This document shows, one piece after another, positions 44,128 through 53,041 of a stretch of DNA of 60,008 nt (the stretch's first letter is position 1; every line of letters begins with the position of its first letter). The translations under genes and the position numbers were made by a program. The notes under the pieces are model-generated. The model did not search any database. It was not told where the DNA came from and saw only the letters and a list, made by a program, of their open reading frames with translations. Source of the stretch: Flavobacteriales bacterium UBA720 (GTDB taxonomy: Bacteria > Bacteroidota > Bacteroidia > Flavobacteriales > Weeksellaceae); NCBI GenBank assembly GCA_002297505.1, contig DBLQ01000008.1:1-60008 (forward strand), written 5' to 3'.

Positions 44128-44754
44128 ATGAAAATGAAAGAAACAGACAGTCTGATTTTTGATTTGGACGGCACACTTTGGGACGCGTCCGAGACGGTTT
44201 ATCACGCGTTCAACGATAGCCTTGGCGAAATTGGTTTTGATATCACGGTGACTCCGAAACAAGTGAGAGATTTTTCAGGACTCAAGATGGATGATATTTT
44301 TGAACGGCTTTTGGGCGCAGTGTCGAAAGATCAATTTGACGCATTTGTCAAAGTGTATGATCAGAAAGAAAAAGATTATTTGAGAAAAAACGGCGGAAAA
44401 TTGTTTCCGAATGTTGAAAAAACTTTGGAGAAATTAGCTGCCAATCATCGACTTTTTATCGTCAGCAATTGTATGGCCGGCTACATCGAGGCATTTTTGG
44501 ATTTCTACAATTTCCGAAACTATTTTCAGGATTTCGAATGTTTTGGTAATGCCAATCTGCCGAAAGATGAAAATATCAAACGCATTGTCCATCGGAATCA
44601 ATTGAAAAATCCGGTATACATCGGCGACACCGTTTGGGACAAAGAATCTTCCGAAAAAGCAGGTGTGGATTTTATCTATGCAAAATACGGTTTTGGAATG
44701 ATAGAGAATGCTGAGAAAAAAATAGACAGTTTTGAGGATCTTTTAAAATTGTAA
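44128..44754 (+). CDS. HAD family hydrolase (phosphoglycolate phosphatase-like)
   Basis: The 208-residue protein has the HAD motifs: nucleophile FDLDGTLWDASE near residue 10, Ser/Asn in FIVSNCMAGY near 110, the Lys of the third motif near 150 and GDTVWDKESSEKAG near 168. A cap of the four-helix type sits between motifs 1 and 2. It likely dephosphorylates a small metabolite; the substrate is unknown. It follows hutG by 7 bases, so is co-transcribed. Confidence 0.85.
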   Translation: MKMKETDSLIFDLDGTLWDASETVYHAFNDSLGEIGFDITVTPKQVRDFSGLKMDDIFERLLGAVSKDQFDAFVKVYDQKEKDYLRKNGGKLFPNVEKTLEKLAANHRLFIVSNCMAGYIEAFLDFYNFRNYFQDFECFGNANLPKDENIKRIVHRNQLKNPVYIGDTVWDKESSEKAGVDFIYAKYGFGMIENAEKKIDSFEDLLKL

Positions 44755-44764
44755 ATCACAAAAA

Positions 44765-44793
44765 AAAGCCTCAGCTAATGGCAGCGAGGCTTT
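44765..44793. terminator. Terminator between HAD and DUF2911 genes
   Basis: AAAGCCTC (44765-44772) pairs with GAGGCTTT (44786-44793); an inner GCT/AGC pairing extends the stem. An A7 run lies at the left for the minus strand. Confidence 0.78.
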
Positions 44794-44811
44794 GTCGGAT
44801 TTAATTCCAGA

Positions 44812-45378
44812 TTATTTGAATTCAATCGGAAATTTAACCTGAGAATTGTCCCATCCGGCATACATATCTGCACCGGATTTGGTCTGTACAAAGGTCACCG
44901 AAAAATATTCAATCGGAGAAGCCGTTTTCTCGACCGGGATATTGAATCGTATGACATCTTTGCTCTTATCATAAGCGTAGGCGCCCCATTTGTCTGTGTC
45001 CGAATTGATGACAATGGTCCATTCTTTTTCAAAAGGAATAGCGAAAACGCTGTAAGTTCCGGCCGGAATTTCTTTTCCGGCAATTTTCACCGGCGTGTAA
45101 AACTTGATCTCCGTATTTTCATTGGCGCCAAATCTCCAGATGTCGCCAAATTTGATCAGATTACCAAAAACCACACGGTTCTTCTTTTGCGGACGGGAAT
45201 ATTCTACCTTGATTTTCGGCTTCTCAGTTTTGGAAGATGCGACCTGGAGCGGGTAGTAGACCACGTCCATCGGGCTTACATCCACAGGCATATAGTTCAG
45301 TTTGGTTGGATCAATTTTCGCTTGTGAAAATGCACTGATGCCCACTAATAAAGAAGCGGCTAAAACTAATTTTTTCAT
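44812..45378 (-). CDS. DUF2911 family secreted protein
   Basis: The 188-residue product has a signal peptide ending SAFSQA. The body contains VEYSRPQKKNRVVFGNL, WRFGANENTEIKF and IPAGTYSVFAIPFEKEWTIVIN, the core of DUF2911 proteins common in Bacteroidota. Function is unknown; periplasmic location is inferred. Confidence 0.85.
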   Translation of the reverse strand: MKKLVLAASLLVGISAFSQAKIDPTKLNYMPVDVSPMDVVYYPLQVASSKTEKPKIKVEYSRPQKKNRVVFGNLIKFGDIWRFGANENTEIKFYTPVKIAGKEIPAGTYSVFAIPFEKEWTIVINSDTDKWGAYAYDKSKDVIRFNIPVEKTASPIEYFSVTFVQTKSGADMYAGWDNSQVKFPIEFK

Positions 45379-45384
45379 TAAGGT

Positions 45385-46539
45385 TTATTTTAATTTTAAT
45401 AACTGTTCAATAGCTTGGTCCAGCGTTTCCTGCTTTTTAGCAAAACAAAAACGGATGACCTTTTCATCGGTTTTGTCGCTGTAAAACGCTGAAAATGGAA
45501 TGGTTGCTACCTTGTGTTCCTTGGTAAGCCAATAGCAAAAATCCTTGTCCTTAGCATCAGAAATTGAGCCAAATTGCGCGGACAAAAAATAAGTGCCCTC
45601 GCAGTCCAATAATTGGAAAGGTGTTTCTTTCAAAGCATTTTTGAGATAATCTCTTTTGGCCTGGAAAAAATTTGAGATGGACTGGAAGTTGTCGATGGTC
45701 CTTAAATATTCAGCAATCGTAAACTGAGCCGGCGTGTTGACACAAAACACATTGAACTGATGCACTTTCCGGAATTCTTTCATCAAATCAGGAGGCGCAC
45801 AGACATAACCGATTTTCCAGCCCGTGATGTGCAGCAATTTTCCGAAGGAACCGACCACAAAAGTTCGCTCTTTCAGTTCCGGATATTGCGCCAATGTCAG
45901 ATGCGGTTTTCCATCAAAAGTAATGCTCTCATAAACCTCGTCGCTCAGGATAATAATGTTTGTATTTCTTACAATCGAAATCAACTCATCCATATCATTT
46001 TGTTTAAGGATTTTTCCGGATGGATTATTGGGATTGTTAATGATGATCATCTTGGTTTTTTCGGAAACCAGATTTTTGACTTCATTCCAATTGATCTGGT
46101 AATCAGGATAAAGCATTTTGATAGTTTTCACGATGCCGCCATTTAGGATAATCGCGGGCTCATAACAGTCGTAGGCCGGCTCGAAAATAATCACTTCATC
46201 ACCTTTTTCTATGAATGCAGAAATGATGGTGAAAATGCCTTGGGTGGCTCCCGCAGTCACGTTGATTTCAGAATCCGGATGATAATCCACCTGATATTGA
46301 AGGTTGAATTTCCCCGAAATCGCTTCCCGAAGTTCTTTGATTCCCGCCAATGGCGCATACTGATTATGACCTTGCTTAGAGAATTCGCCTAAATACTTAA
46401 TTAAATTTTCATCGGGCTGATAATCAGGAAATCCTTGAGAAAGATTGACCGCATTTTCCTGCTGAGCCAATGAACTCATTTCTGTGAAAATGGTGGTTTT
46501 CACATCAGGAAGTTTGGAATTGGGTAATTGAAAAGTCAT
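45385..46539 (-). CDS. Methionine aminotransferase-like PLP enzyme
   Basis: The 384-residue class I aminotransferase has VNLSQGFPDYQP near residue 30, NVTAGATQGIFT near 91, NNPNNPSGKIL and the PLP lysine in VGSFGKLLHITGWKIGYVC near 233. It is closest in pattern to YbdL/KAT-type methionine or kynurenine transaminases. This would recycle methionine from its keto acid. It ends 6 bases before DUF2911 (same strand) and is divergent from miaA. Confidence 0.85.
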   Translation of the reverse strand: MTFQLPNSKLPDVKTTIFTEMSSLAQQENAVNLSQGFPDYQPDENLIKYLGEFSKQGHNQYAPLAGIKELREAISGKFNLQYQVDYHPDSEINVTAGATQGIFTIISAFIEKGDEVIIFEPAYDCYEPAIILNGGIVKTIKMLYPDYQINWNEVKNLVSEKTKMIIINNPNNPSGKILKQNDMDELISIVRNTNIIILSDEVYESITFDGKPHLTLAQYPELKERTFVVGSFGKLLHITGWKIGYVCAPPDLMKEFRKVHQFNVFCVNTPAQFTIAEYLRTIDNFQSISNFFQAKRDYLKNALKETPFQLLDCEGTYFLSAQFGSISDAKDKDFCYWLTKEHKVATIPFSAFYSDKTDEKVIRFCFAKKQETLDQAIEQLLKLK

Positions 46540-46579
46540 CGTAATGGTAAAAGTAAGTATTTATTGAATCTCCATTTTG

Positions 46580-46587
46580 TAAATTTG
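46580..46587 (+). promoter_or_regulatory. -7 box for miaA
   Basis: TAAATTTG matches TAnnTTTG. The predicted transcript start near 46594 leaves only about seven bases before the TTG start of miaA, so the message is nearly leaderless. Confidence 0.5.
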
Positions 46588-46600
46588 CAAAAATATTTTT

Positions 46601-47515
46601 TTGAAACGTCTCATCTCTATCATCGGCAGCACAGGCATCGGCAAAACCCGTTTGGCCATCGATCTGGCAAAACATTTTGACACCGAAATTATTTCGTGCG
46701 ATTCCCGCCAGTTTTATAAAGAAATGACAATCGGAACGGCCGCGCCGACAGAGGAAGAATTAGCAGAAGCGAAGCACCACTTTGTGGGAAACATCGGCAT
46801 CAACGATTATTATTCTATAGGACTATTCGAAGAAGAGGCTCTGAAAAAATTAGACGAAATTTTCGCTAAAAATGATGTTGCCATAATGGTTGGCGGTAGC
46901 GGAATGTATGAAAAAGCAGTTGTGGAAGGAATGAATGATTTGCCAATTGCTGATGAAGAGAATCAACAGAAATTGATTTCGATTTTTGAAAATGAAGGGA
47001 TTGAACCCTTGCAGAAAATGCTGGAGGAACTGGATCCAGACTATTTTTCTATTGTTGATAAAGATAACCCAAGACGGCTCTTACGCGCCATTGACATCAT
47101 CTGGCAAACCAATAAAACCTATACCGAAAATCTTAGTACACCAAAATCGAAGCGGAATTTTGAAACCTTCCGGATCGGAATTGATGCACCAAGAGAAGTG
47201 ATTTATGAAAGAATCAACCGCCGTGTCGATAAAATGATGGAAAATGGATTGCTGGAAGAAGCCAAAACTTTGATTGCGGATCGGGATAAAGTGGCTTTGC
47301 AGACAGTGGGCTATTCAGAATTGTTCCGTTATTTCGACAGCGAATGGGACTTGGATTTTGCCACCGAAGAAATCAAGAAAAATTCCCGACGCTACGCCAA
47401 ACGACAGACGACCTGGAACCGGAAGTTGCAAAACGTAAATTGGGTCAACTATGATAATTCTCTGCAAGAAGCATTATCTTTGCTGAATCAATTGCGTGAT
47501 TCAGAAATTTTGTAA
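46601..47515 (+). CDS. miaA: tRNA dimethylallyltransferase MiaA
   Basis: The 304-residue protein has the P-loop GSTGIGKTRLA near residue 8, the substrate motif CDSRQFYKEMTIGTAAPT near 32, VGGSGMYEKAV near 98 and a C-terminal QTVGYSELFRYFD block. It adds the isopentenyl group to A37 of tRNA; MiaB in this window adds the following methylthio group. The start is a TTG (no ATG is available before the P-loop). Confidence 0.94.
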   Translation: MKRLISIIGSTGIGKTRLAIDLAKHFDTEIISCDSRQFYKEMTIGTAAPTEEELAEAKHHFVGNIGINDYYSIGLFEEEALKKLDEIFAKNDVAIMVGGSGMYEKAVVEGMNDLPIADEENQQKLISIFENEGIEPLQKMLEELDPDYFSIVDKDNPRRLLRAIDIIWQTNKTYTENLSTPKSKRNFETFRIGIDAPREVIYERINRRVDKMMENGLLEEAKTLIADRDKVALQTVGYSELFRYFDSEWDLDFATEEIKKNSRRYAKRQTTWNRKLQNVNWVNYDNSLQEALSLLNQLRDSEIL

Positions 47516-47555
47516 TTTCTCGATCCAAAAATATTTAATCTATTAATCAAAACTT

Positions 47556-48113
47556 ATGTCAAATACACCTTCGAATATGCTGGCTTTAGGAACCAAAGCA
47601 CCGGACTTCAATCTTCCTAATCCGGCCAGGAATAATGAACTCCAAAGCCTGGAGTCTTTGAAAGGAAAAAAAGGAACTTTGGTGCTTTTTATGTGCAACC
47701 ATTGCCCGTTCGTGCTCCACATCATTGATAAGTTGGAAGAATTGTATGAAGATTACAAATCACAAGGCATCGAATTTATCGCGATTAATTCTAATGATGT
47801 AGAAAGATATCCGGCAGATTCTCCGGAGATGATGGTTGATTTTGTAGATGAGAGAAATATTAAATTCCCTTATTTATACGACGAGTCTCAAGAGGTAGCG
47901 AAAGCTTTTGAAGCGGCTTGTACGCCGGATTTTTACTTCTTCGACGAAAATCTTAGTTTAATTTATCGCGGTCAGATGGATGATTCTCGTCCGGGAAATC
48001 AAAAAGAAGTGACGGGTGAAGATTTGATTGTTGCTTTTGAAAATCTCCTCGCTGGAGCAGATCAGGAAGAGTTTCAGCGCCCTAGCCTGGGATGTAACAT
48101 CAAATGGAAATAA
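47556..48113 (+). CDS. Thioredoxin-fold AhpC/TSA-type protein
   Basis: The 185-residue protein has the fold pattern of thioredoxin-like redoxins: GTKAPDFNLPNP near residue 13, LVLFMCNHCPFVLHI with a CNHC active site near 52-55, and CTPDFYFFDENLSLIYRG near 120. The dithiol motif resembles thioredoxins rather than single-cysteine peroxiredoxins. The family is common in Bacteroidota with unknown partners. Confidence 0.85.
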   Translation: MSNTPSNMLALGTKAPDFNLPNPARNNELQSLESLKGKKGTLVLFMCNHCPFVLHIIDKLEELYEDYKSQGIEFIAINSNDVERYPADSPEMMVDFVDERNIKFPYLYDESQEVAKAFEAACTPDFYFFDENLSLIYRGQMDDSRPGNQKEVTGEDLIVAFENLLAGADQEEFQRPSLGCNIKWK

Positions 48114-48119
48114 AAAAAC

Positions 48120-48150
48120 GAAACTCCGGAAAATAACTTTCCGGAGTTTC
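48120..48150. terminator. Terminator mainly for the Nudix gene
   Basis: A perfect 13-bp stem, GAAACTCCGGAAA (48120-48132) with its complement (48138-48150), has an ATAAC loop. Read on the minus strand it is followed by CGTTTTTTT, a classical intrinsic terminator for the Nudix gene; the plus direction lacks a T-run. Confidence 0.85.
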
Positions 48151-48182
48151 TGCTCTAAAAACACAGTTACGATGAAAGAACA

Positions 48183-48695
48183 TTATTTTTTTAAATAGCT
48201 TTTCAAAAATGCCTTTTGAGATTCGAAAGCTATTTTGTCTGTTTCCATTTCGGAAGCTTTGATCCAAACCGTTTCTGCGATTTCTGATTCTTCCAGTTGG
48301 ATGTCAAACTTTTCAACTGCTTCGTACAGGAAGAACATATCCAAAGTATTGTAATCAATATTTTTATAAGGATAGATATTGGGCCGGCTCCCAAGATACC
48401 TGAACTGTTCTGGGCATATCGTTAATCCCAATTCCTCATTCAGCTCCCGGGAACAGGTCTGTTCGGCACTTTCCTTTGGGTCTGTAAAGCCGCCGGGTAA
48501 ATCCCATTGTCCCTTTCCAGGCTCCTGATTTCTTATGGTGAAGAACAATTCGTCCTGATGTTTGATGATTACCGCAACAGCTGCAGCAGTATTGTGAAAG
48601 AGCACGAAATCACATTGGCTGCAACTGAATTTGGCAATATTATTCCATTCCAATGTTTCCCTGCCGCACTTTGGGCAGAATTTTAAATTTTCCAT
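48183..48695 (-). CDS. Nudix hydrolase with N-terminal zinc ribbon
   Basis: The 170-residue protein begins with CPKC and CSQC pairs (residues about 7-10 and 29-32), a zinc ribbon, followed by the Nudix box GGFTDPKESAEQTC then SRELNEELGL. This layout resembles NudC-type or related pyrophosphatases. The substrate is unknown. It is 20 bases downstream of xerD on the same strand. Confidence 0.88.
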   Translation of the reverse strand: MENLKFCPKCGRETLEWNNIAKFSCSQCDFVLFHNTAAAVAVIIKHQDELFFTIRNQEPGKGQWDLPGGFTDPKESAEQTCSRELNEELGLTICPEQFRYLGSRPNIYPYKNIDYNTLDMFFLYEAVEKFDIQLEESEIAETVWIKASEMETDKIAFESQKAFLKSYLKK

Positions 48696-48715
48696 TGGAT
48701 AAATTTAAGAAAAAA

Positions 48716-49630
48716 CTAGGATGCGACCTTTCTGTTTCTTGGATGAAAATTCAGTATCACATCGCGCAGTTCCTCGGTTTTCAGATGCGTGTAGATTTGC
48801 GTTGTTGTGATGCTGCTGTGTCCCAGCATTTCCTGTATAAACCTCAGGTCTGCACCATTCTGCAGAAGATGTGTTGCAAAAGAGTGTCTGAAGGTGTGAG
48901 GACTGATGGTCTTGCTGATGCCCGCTTTCTGCGTCAATTCTTTGATGATGATGAAAACAATGACTCTGGACATGTTAGTCCCGCGGCTGTTGAGGAACAA
49001 GGTGTCTTCATGTTTCTTATTGATTTTTGTCTTGTTTCGCACCGCCGAGATATAACTCTGGATGTAATCTGCGGTTGCATTAGCCAGGGGAACCAGTCGG
49101 GTTTTCTCTCCTTTACCTTCTACGATGATAAAATTTTCCTTGAAATTGATATTCGAGATTTTCAGATCCACAAGTTCGGATACACGCAGGCCACAGCCGT
49201 ACAATACTTCCAAAATGCAGTGGTTTCTTTGGCCGATATCGGTGCTCACATCGATGCAGTCAATAATTTTGTTGATGTCTTCCTCACTCAGCGTGTCCGG
49301 GAGGTAGAGACCCAGCTTCGGACCTTCCAGCAGAGTGGCGGGATTATCATCGCGGTATTCTTCTTCCAGAAGAAATTTAAAAAATGCTTTGATGGATGAG
49401 ATGCCCCGGGCCTGGGAGCGTTCGCTGATTTTGTTTTTTGAAAGCTGATAGATATACTCCTGCAGATTTTCATAGGTGATATCCTGTGGCGATACATTAT
49501 CCAGTTCAGTTACGGCGAAGTTTTCGAGTTTTTTGATGTCTCTGATGTAGGCGTCTAGTGTGTTGTCAGAGAAGTTCTTCTCAAATTTCAGAAAATTTGA
49601 GAAGTCTGTAATTTTTTCGGACCAATTCAT
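48716..49630 (-). CDS. xerD: Site-specific tyrosine recombinase XerD
   Basis: The 304-residue recombinase has a SAM-like N-terminal domain and the catalytic set: Arg in GCGLRVSEL near residue 150, Lys in GKGEKTRLV near 174, HTFRHSFATHLL near 246, LGHSSI and the nucleophile Tyr in TTQIYTH near 282. XerD with XerC resolves chromosome dimers at dif. Length and uninterrupted motifs indicate the housekeeping enzyme rather than a phage integrase. Confidence 0.92.
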   Translation of the reverse strand: MNWSEKITDFSNFLKFEKNFSDNTLDAYIRDIKKLENFAVTELDNVSPQDITYENLQEYIYQLSKNKISERSQARGISSIKAFFKFLLEEEYRDDNPATLLEGPKLGLYLPDTLSEEDINKIIDCIDVSTDIGQRNHCILEVLYGCGLRVSELVDLKISNINFKENFIIVEGKGEKTRLVPLANATADYIQSYISAVRNKTKINKKHEDTLFLNSRGTNMSRVIVFIIIKELTQKAGISKTISPHTFRHSFATHLLQNGADLRFIQEMLGHSSITTTQIYTHLKTEELRDVILNFHPRNRKVAS

Positions 49631-49675
49631 ATTTGTGTTTTTTTAATATTATTTAATTTTATAACGATTTTACGT

Positions 49676-50107
49676 TCATAGTTGATATAATTCTTCTTCA
49701 GTTATGTTTAAAATTTCAATTCCTGCGTTTTTCAAAAATCCCAATCCGCTGTCATCGGAGTATCCTGTCATGTAGACCACTCGCTGGATCCCGGATTGTA
49801 ATATCAGTTTACTGCACTCTTTGCAAGGAGACATTGTAATATATAATGTGGCGCCTTTGCAAGATTGTGTGCTGCTGGCTATTTTCAATATGGCATTCGC
49901 TTCTGCATGGAGCACAAACCAGCTGGTTTTGCCGTTCTCATCTTCACAGTTATTTTCAAAACCCGAAGGCGTACCGTTGTATCCGTCGGAAATGATCATC
50001 CGGTCTTTCACAATCAGTGCTCCTACTTTTTTTCTCTTACAATAAGAAAGATTGGCCCATTCGGTTGCCATTTTCAGATAGGCAATGTCGAATTTGTTAT
50101 AATCCAT
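49676..50107 (-). CDS. dCMP deaminase-like protein (ComEB family)
   Basis: The 143-residue zinc deaminase has the His-Ala-Glu motif VLHAEANAIL near residue 66 and the cysteine pair MSPCKECSKLIL near 91. The early block KRKKVGALIVKDRMIISDGYNGTP fits deoxycytidylate deaminases. It probably converts dCMP to dUMP in pyrimidine deoxynucleotide synthesis. It is followed by an operonic gap of only 9 bases to the enoyl-CoA hydratase gene upstream. Confidence 0.9.
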   Translation of the reverse strand: MDYNKFDIAYLKMATEWANLSYCKRKKVGALIVKDRMIISDGYNGTPSGFENNCEDENGKTSWFVLHAEANAILKIASSTQSCKGATLYITMSPCKECSKLILQSGIQRVVYMTGYSDDSGLGFLKNAGIEILNITEEELYQL

Positions 50108-50116
50108 CCTGCAAAG

Positions 50117-50884
50117 TTAATCGAAAACAGGTTTCCTTTTTTCAATAAATGCAGAAACACCTTCCTTAAAATCTCCGCCTGCAAATAAATCTCCGAAGGC
50201 GTTGATTTCAGTATCCATTCCGTCTTCTGTCCCGCTTGCATTCACCGCTTTGATAGCCTGTGCAATGCCCAGTGGCGAATTTTTGACGATTTGCTTAGCT
50301 AATTCTCTAGCTTTGTCCATCAATTCTTCGATAGGGAAAACTTCATTCACCAATCCGATGGCTTTCGCACGCTCTGCATTGATCATCTTAGCCGAGAAAA
50401 TCATTTCATTGGCCAGACCTTTTCCCACCAACTCTGGTAGCCGTTGCGTGCCGCCATAACCGGGGATCAGTCCCAGCGTGACTTCCGGCAAGCCCAGCTT
50501 TGCATTTTCAGAGGCATATCGGATATGGCAACTCAATGCCAGTTCCAATCCTCCGCCTAAAGCAAATCCATTAACAGCAGCGATGACCGGTTTGCTCAGA
50601 TTTTCAATCTTTTTAAAAACAAAATGCCCTCTTCTGGATAGCGCCTTGGCTTCCTCCTGGCTGTATGCTGAAAATTCTTTGATGTCAGCACCTGCTACGA
50701 ATGATTTTTCACCGCTTCCGGTTAGAATCACACATCTTACAGATGGCTCTTTTTCTAAAAAGTTAAATGCATTTTCCAAATCATTAAAGACCTGGGCGTT
50801 CAGTGCATTCAGACTTTCCGGCCTGTTGATAGTAACTGTTGCAATTTTCCCGTCTACCGTTAATTTTATACTTTCGTAATTCAT
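50117..50884 (-). CDS. Enoyl-CoA hydratase/isomerase family protein
   Basis: The 255-residue crotonase has the oxyanion hole SFVAGADIKEF near residue 62, NGFALGGGLELAL near 97, and the two catalytic glutamates in GLPEVTLGLIPGYGGTQRL near 125-140. It probably hydrates crotonyl-type CoA in fatty-acid degradation. The start is taken at MNYESIKL; an 11-residue extension to 50917 is unlikely. Confidence 0.9.
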   Translation of the reverse strand: MNYESIKLTVDGKIATVTINRPESLNALNAQVFNDLENAFNFLEKEPSVRCVILTGSGEKSFVAGADIKEFSAYSQEEAKALSRRGHFVFKKIENLSKPVIAAVNGFALGGGLELALSCHIRYASENAKLGLPEVTLGLIPGYGGTQRLPELVGKGLANEMIFSAKMINAERAKAIGLVNEVFPIEELMDKARELAKQIVKNSPLGIAQAIKAVNASGTEDGMDTEINAFGDLFAGGDFKEGVSAFIEKRKPVFD

Positions 50885-51014
50885 TTGCTTAAGCCGATTA
50901 TCATTAGTGACCATCACTTTTGAGGAAACTAATTTAGTAATTTGTGCAAAATAAACAAAATATTAATAAATATTTAACATCTAAGCAAAATATTTTTCTA
51001 CTTAAAATTCCAAT

Positions 51015-51404
51015 ATGAATAAAAATGCATCTCCACAGCGGATTACTATGGTGGTTTTATTTTTAATGATGCTGGTCGCGGTATCGTGTGGCAGCCGTTC
51101 TGGAGCCGCCGGAAATTTTAAAGTAACGACGGTCTCTTATTACGCAGATAAATTCGAAGGCAGAAAAACAGCCAGTGGCGAGACTTACCGCCATTCTAGA
51201 ATGACCGGCGCGCACACCTCTCTTTCCTTCGGTACCAGAGTAGAGCTCGTGAATGTCGAAAATGGAAAATCTGTGATTATAACTGTGAATGACCGCGGAC
51301 CCTTGAAAGCCGGCAGAGCTTTTGATATCAGCCAGGGTGCTTTCCGGCGGATTGCCAGCCTTAATGATGGCATTGTGAAGGTGAAATACAGAATTCTCAA
51401 TTAG
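51015..51404 (+). CDS. RlpA-like DPBB lipoprotein
   Basis: The 129-residue product has a lipobox (VAVSC, Cys about 25) and one double-psi beta-barrel: YYADKFEGRKTASGETY, GTRVELVNVENGKSV and VNDRGPLKAGRAFDIS with the catalytic-type Asp. It resembles RlpA septal proteins but lacks a SPOR domain. It may bind or cut peptidoglycan. Confidence 0.85.
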   Translation: MNKNASPQRITMVVLFLMMLVAVSCGSRSGAAGNFKVTTVSYYADKFEGRKTASGETYRHSRMTGAHTSLSFGTRVELVNVENGKSVIITVNDRGPLKAGRAFDISQGAFRRIASLNDGIVKVKYRILN

Positions 51405-51465
51405 AATAATTTTACTTAAAAATCATTGTTAAAAAATGATTCATCACATAATATTTTAAATTTCT

Positions 51466-51473
51466 TAAATTTG
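51466..51473 (+). promoter_or_regulatory. -7 box for eno
   Basis: TAAATTTG matches TAnnTTTG and gives a leader of about 50 bases. No -33 TTG is evident. Confidence 0.5.
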
Positions 51474-51528
51474 CAATGCTTTTCAAAAAGCGACAAAATA
51501 AAAATCTTAAATAAACAACATCAAGACA

Positions 51529-52821
51529 ATGAGTTACATTTCATTTATCGAAGCAAGACAGATTTTAGATTCCAGAGGGAATCCGACAATAGAAGTAGAT
51601 GTTTTCACAGAAAGTGGGGCAATGGGACGTGCAGCGGTACCTTCCGGTGCATCTACAGGTGAGCACGAGGCGGTAGAACTAAGAGACGGTGCGCCGGAAT
51701 TCTTAGGAAAAGGTGTTTTGAAGGCGGTAGAAAATGTGAAAGAAGTGATCGCTCCGGAATTGATCGGTCTTCCGGTTTTCGAGCAGAATCTGATTGATGC
51801 AGTAATGATTGATCTTGATGGAACTTCGAACAAAGGAAAATTAGGCGCAAACGCAATTCTTGGTGTTTCTTTGGCTGTTGCTAAAGCAGCTGCTGCTGAA
51901 TTGAGAATGCCTCTTTATAAATATGTGGGTGGTGTGAATGCCAATACACTTCCTGTTCCGATGATGAACGTGATCAACGGTGGTTCTCACTCAGATGCGC
52001 CTATCGCTTTCCAGGAATTTATGGTGATGCCGGTAAAAGCTGACTCTTTCTCTCACGCTTTGAGAAAAGGAACAGAGATTTTCCACAGCTTGAAATCTAT
52101 TCTTCACGGTAGAGGCCTTTCTACTGCGGTAGGTGACGAAGGTGGTTTTGCGCCAACGTTTACAGGTACAGAAGATGCTTTGGATACTTTATTACAAGCT
52201 ATCGAAAAAGCAGGTTACAAGCCTGGTGATGATGTGATGATTGCTTTGGACTGTGCCGCTTCAGAATTCTATAAAGATGGTGTTTACGATTACAGAAAAT
52301 TCCAGACGCCAGATGCACCGGTATTCTCCAGCAGCGAGCAGGTTTCTTACCTGGCTGAATTGGCAAACAAATATCCAATTATTTCTATTGAGGACGGTAT
52401 GCAGGAAAATGACTGGGCAGGCTGGAAAGAACTGACGGATAAAATCGGGGATAGAGTACAGTTGGTTGGTGACGATTTATTCGTAACTAATGTCGAGAGA
52501 TTGTCCAGAGGTATCAAAGAAAATACGGCTAACTCCATCCTTGTAAAAGTTAACCAAATCGGTTCTCTTTCCGAAACAATGGCGGCTGTACAGATGGCTC
52601 AGCAAAACAAATATACAACGGTAATGTCTCACAGATCCGGTGAAACGGAGGATGCAACGATTGCTGACCTGGCTGTTGCACAAAACTGTGGACAGATCAA
52701 AACGGGTTCTGCTTCAAGATCCGACAGAATGGCGAAGTACAACCAGTTGTTGAGAATTGAAGAAGCGCTTGGAGAAACGGCAATTTTCCCAGGTTTAGAC
52801 GCTTTCAAAATCAAGAGATAA
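51529..52821 (+). CDS. eno: Enolase
   Basis: The 430-residue protein is a full-length enolase: SRGNPTIEVDVFTESG near residue 14, VGDEGGFAPTF near 204, metal ligands in IALDCAASEFY and ISIEDGMQENDW, QLVGDDLFVTN, and SHRSGETEDATIADLAV. It interconverts 2-phosphoglycerate and phosphoenolpyruvate. Codon use is regular, as expected for a highly expressed gene. A promoter lies 56 bases upstream and a strong terminator follows. Confidence 0.97.
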   Translation: MSYISFIEARQILDSRGNPTIEVDVFTESGAMGRAAVPSGASTGEHEAVELRDGAPEFLGKGVLKAVENVKEVIAPELIGLPVFEQNLIDAVMIDLDGTSNKGKLGANAILGVSLAVAKAAAAELRMPLYKYVGGVNANTLPVPMMNVINGGSHSDAPIAFQEFMVMPVKADSFSHALRKGTEIFHSLKSILHGRGLSTAVGDEGGFAPTFTGTEDALDTLLQAIEKAGYKPGDDVMIALDCAASEFYKDGVYDYRKFQTPDAPVFSSSEQVSYLAELANKYPIISIEDGMQENDWAGWKELTDKIGDRVQLVGDDLFVTNVERLSRGIKENTANSILVKVNQIGSLSETMAAVQMAQQNKYTTVMSHRSGETEDATIADLAVAQNCGQIKTGSASRSDRMAKYNQLLRIEEALGETAIFPGLDAFKIKR

Positions 52822-52847
52822 GTTTTAACAAAACTTTATAATATAGA

Positions 52848-52881
52848 GCATCTGAATTGTATTCAGATGCTTTTGTTTTTT
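52848..52881 (+). terminator. Terminator after eno
   Basis: GCATCTGAAT (52848-52857) pairs perfectly with ATTCAGATGC (52861-52870) around a TGT loop, followed by a T-rich run. Confidence 0.9.
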
Positions 52882-52991
52882 ATTTAATTGTTAATCAGTG
52901 TTTTAAAAATCAACTTATTTAGCAAAAAAAATATTTTTTAATTCAATTGTTCATATTCAAGGAATCGATTAATGGATATGACTTTTGTCAG

Positions 52992-53022
52992 TTGACCATT
53001 AGAATTGAAAGTATTATATTTA
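52992..53022 (+). promoter_or_regulatory. Probable gltA promoter
   Basis: TTG (52992-52994) and TATATTTA (53015-53022, one base off TAnnTTTG) are spaced by 20 bases, about 20 bases before the ATG. Confidence 0.45.
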
Positions 53023-53041
53023 GCCAATAAATTTTTATAAA

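Noticed and set aside
48653..49399. 248-residue plus-strand ORF antisense to Nudix and xerD
   Set aside because: It lies opposite two confidently identified genes and has the composition of a frame shadow.
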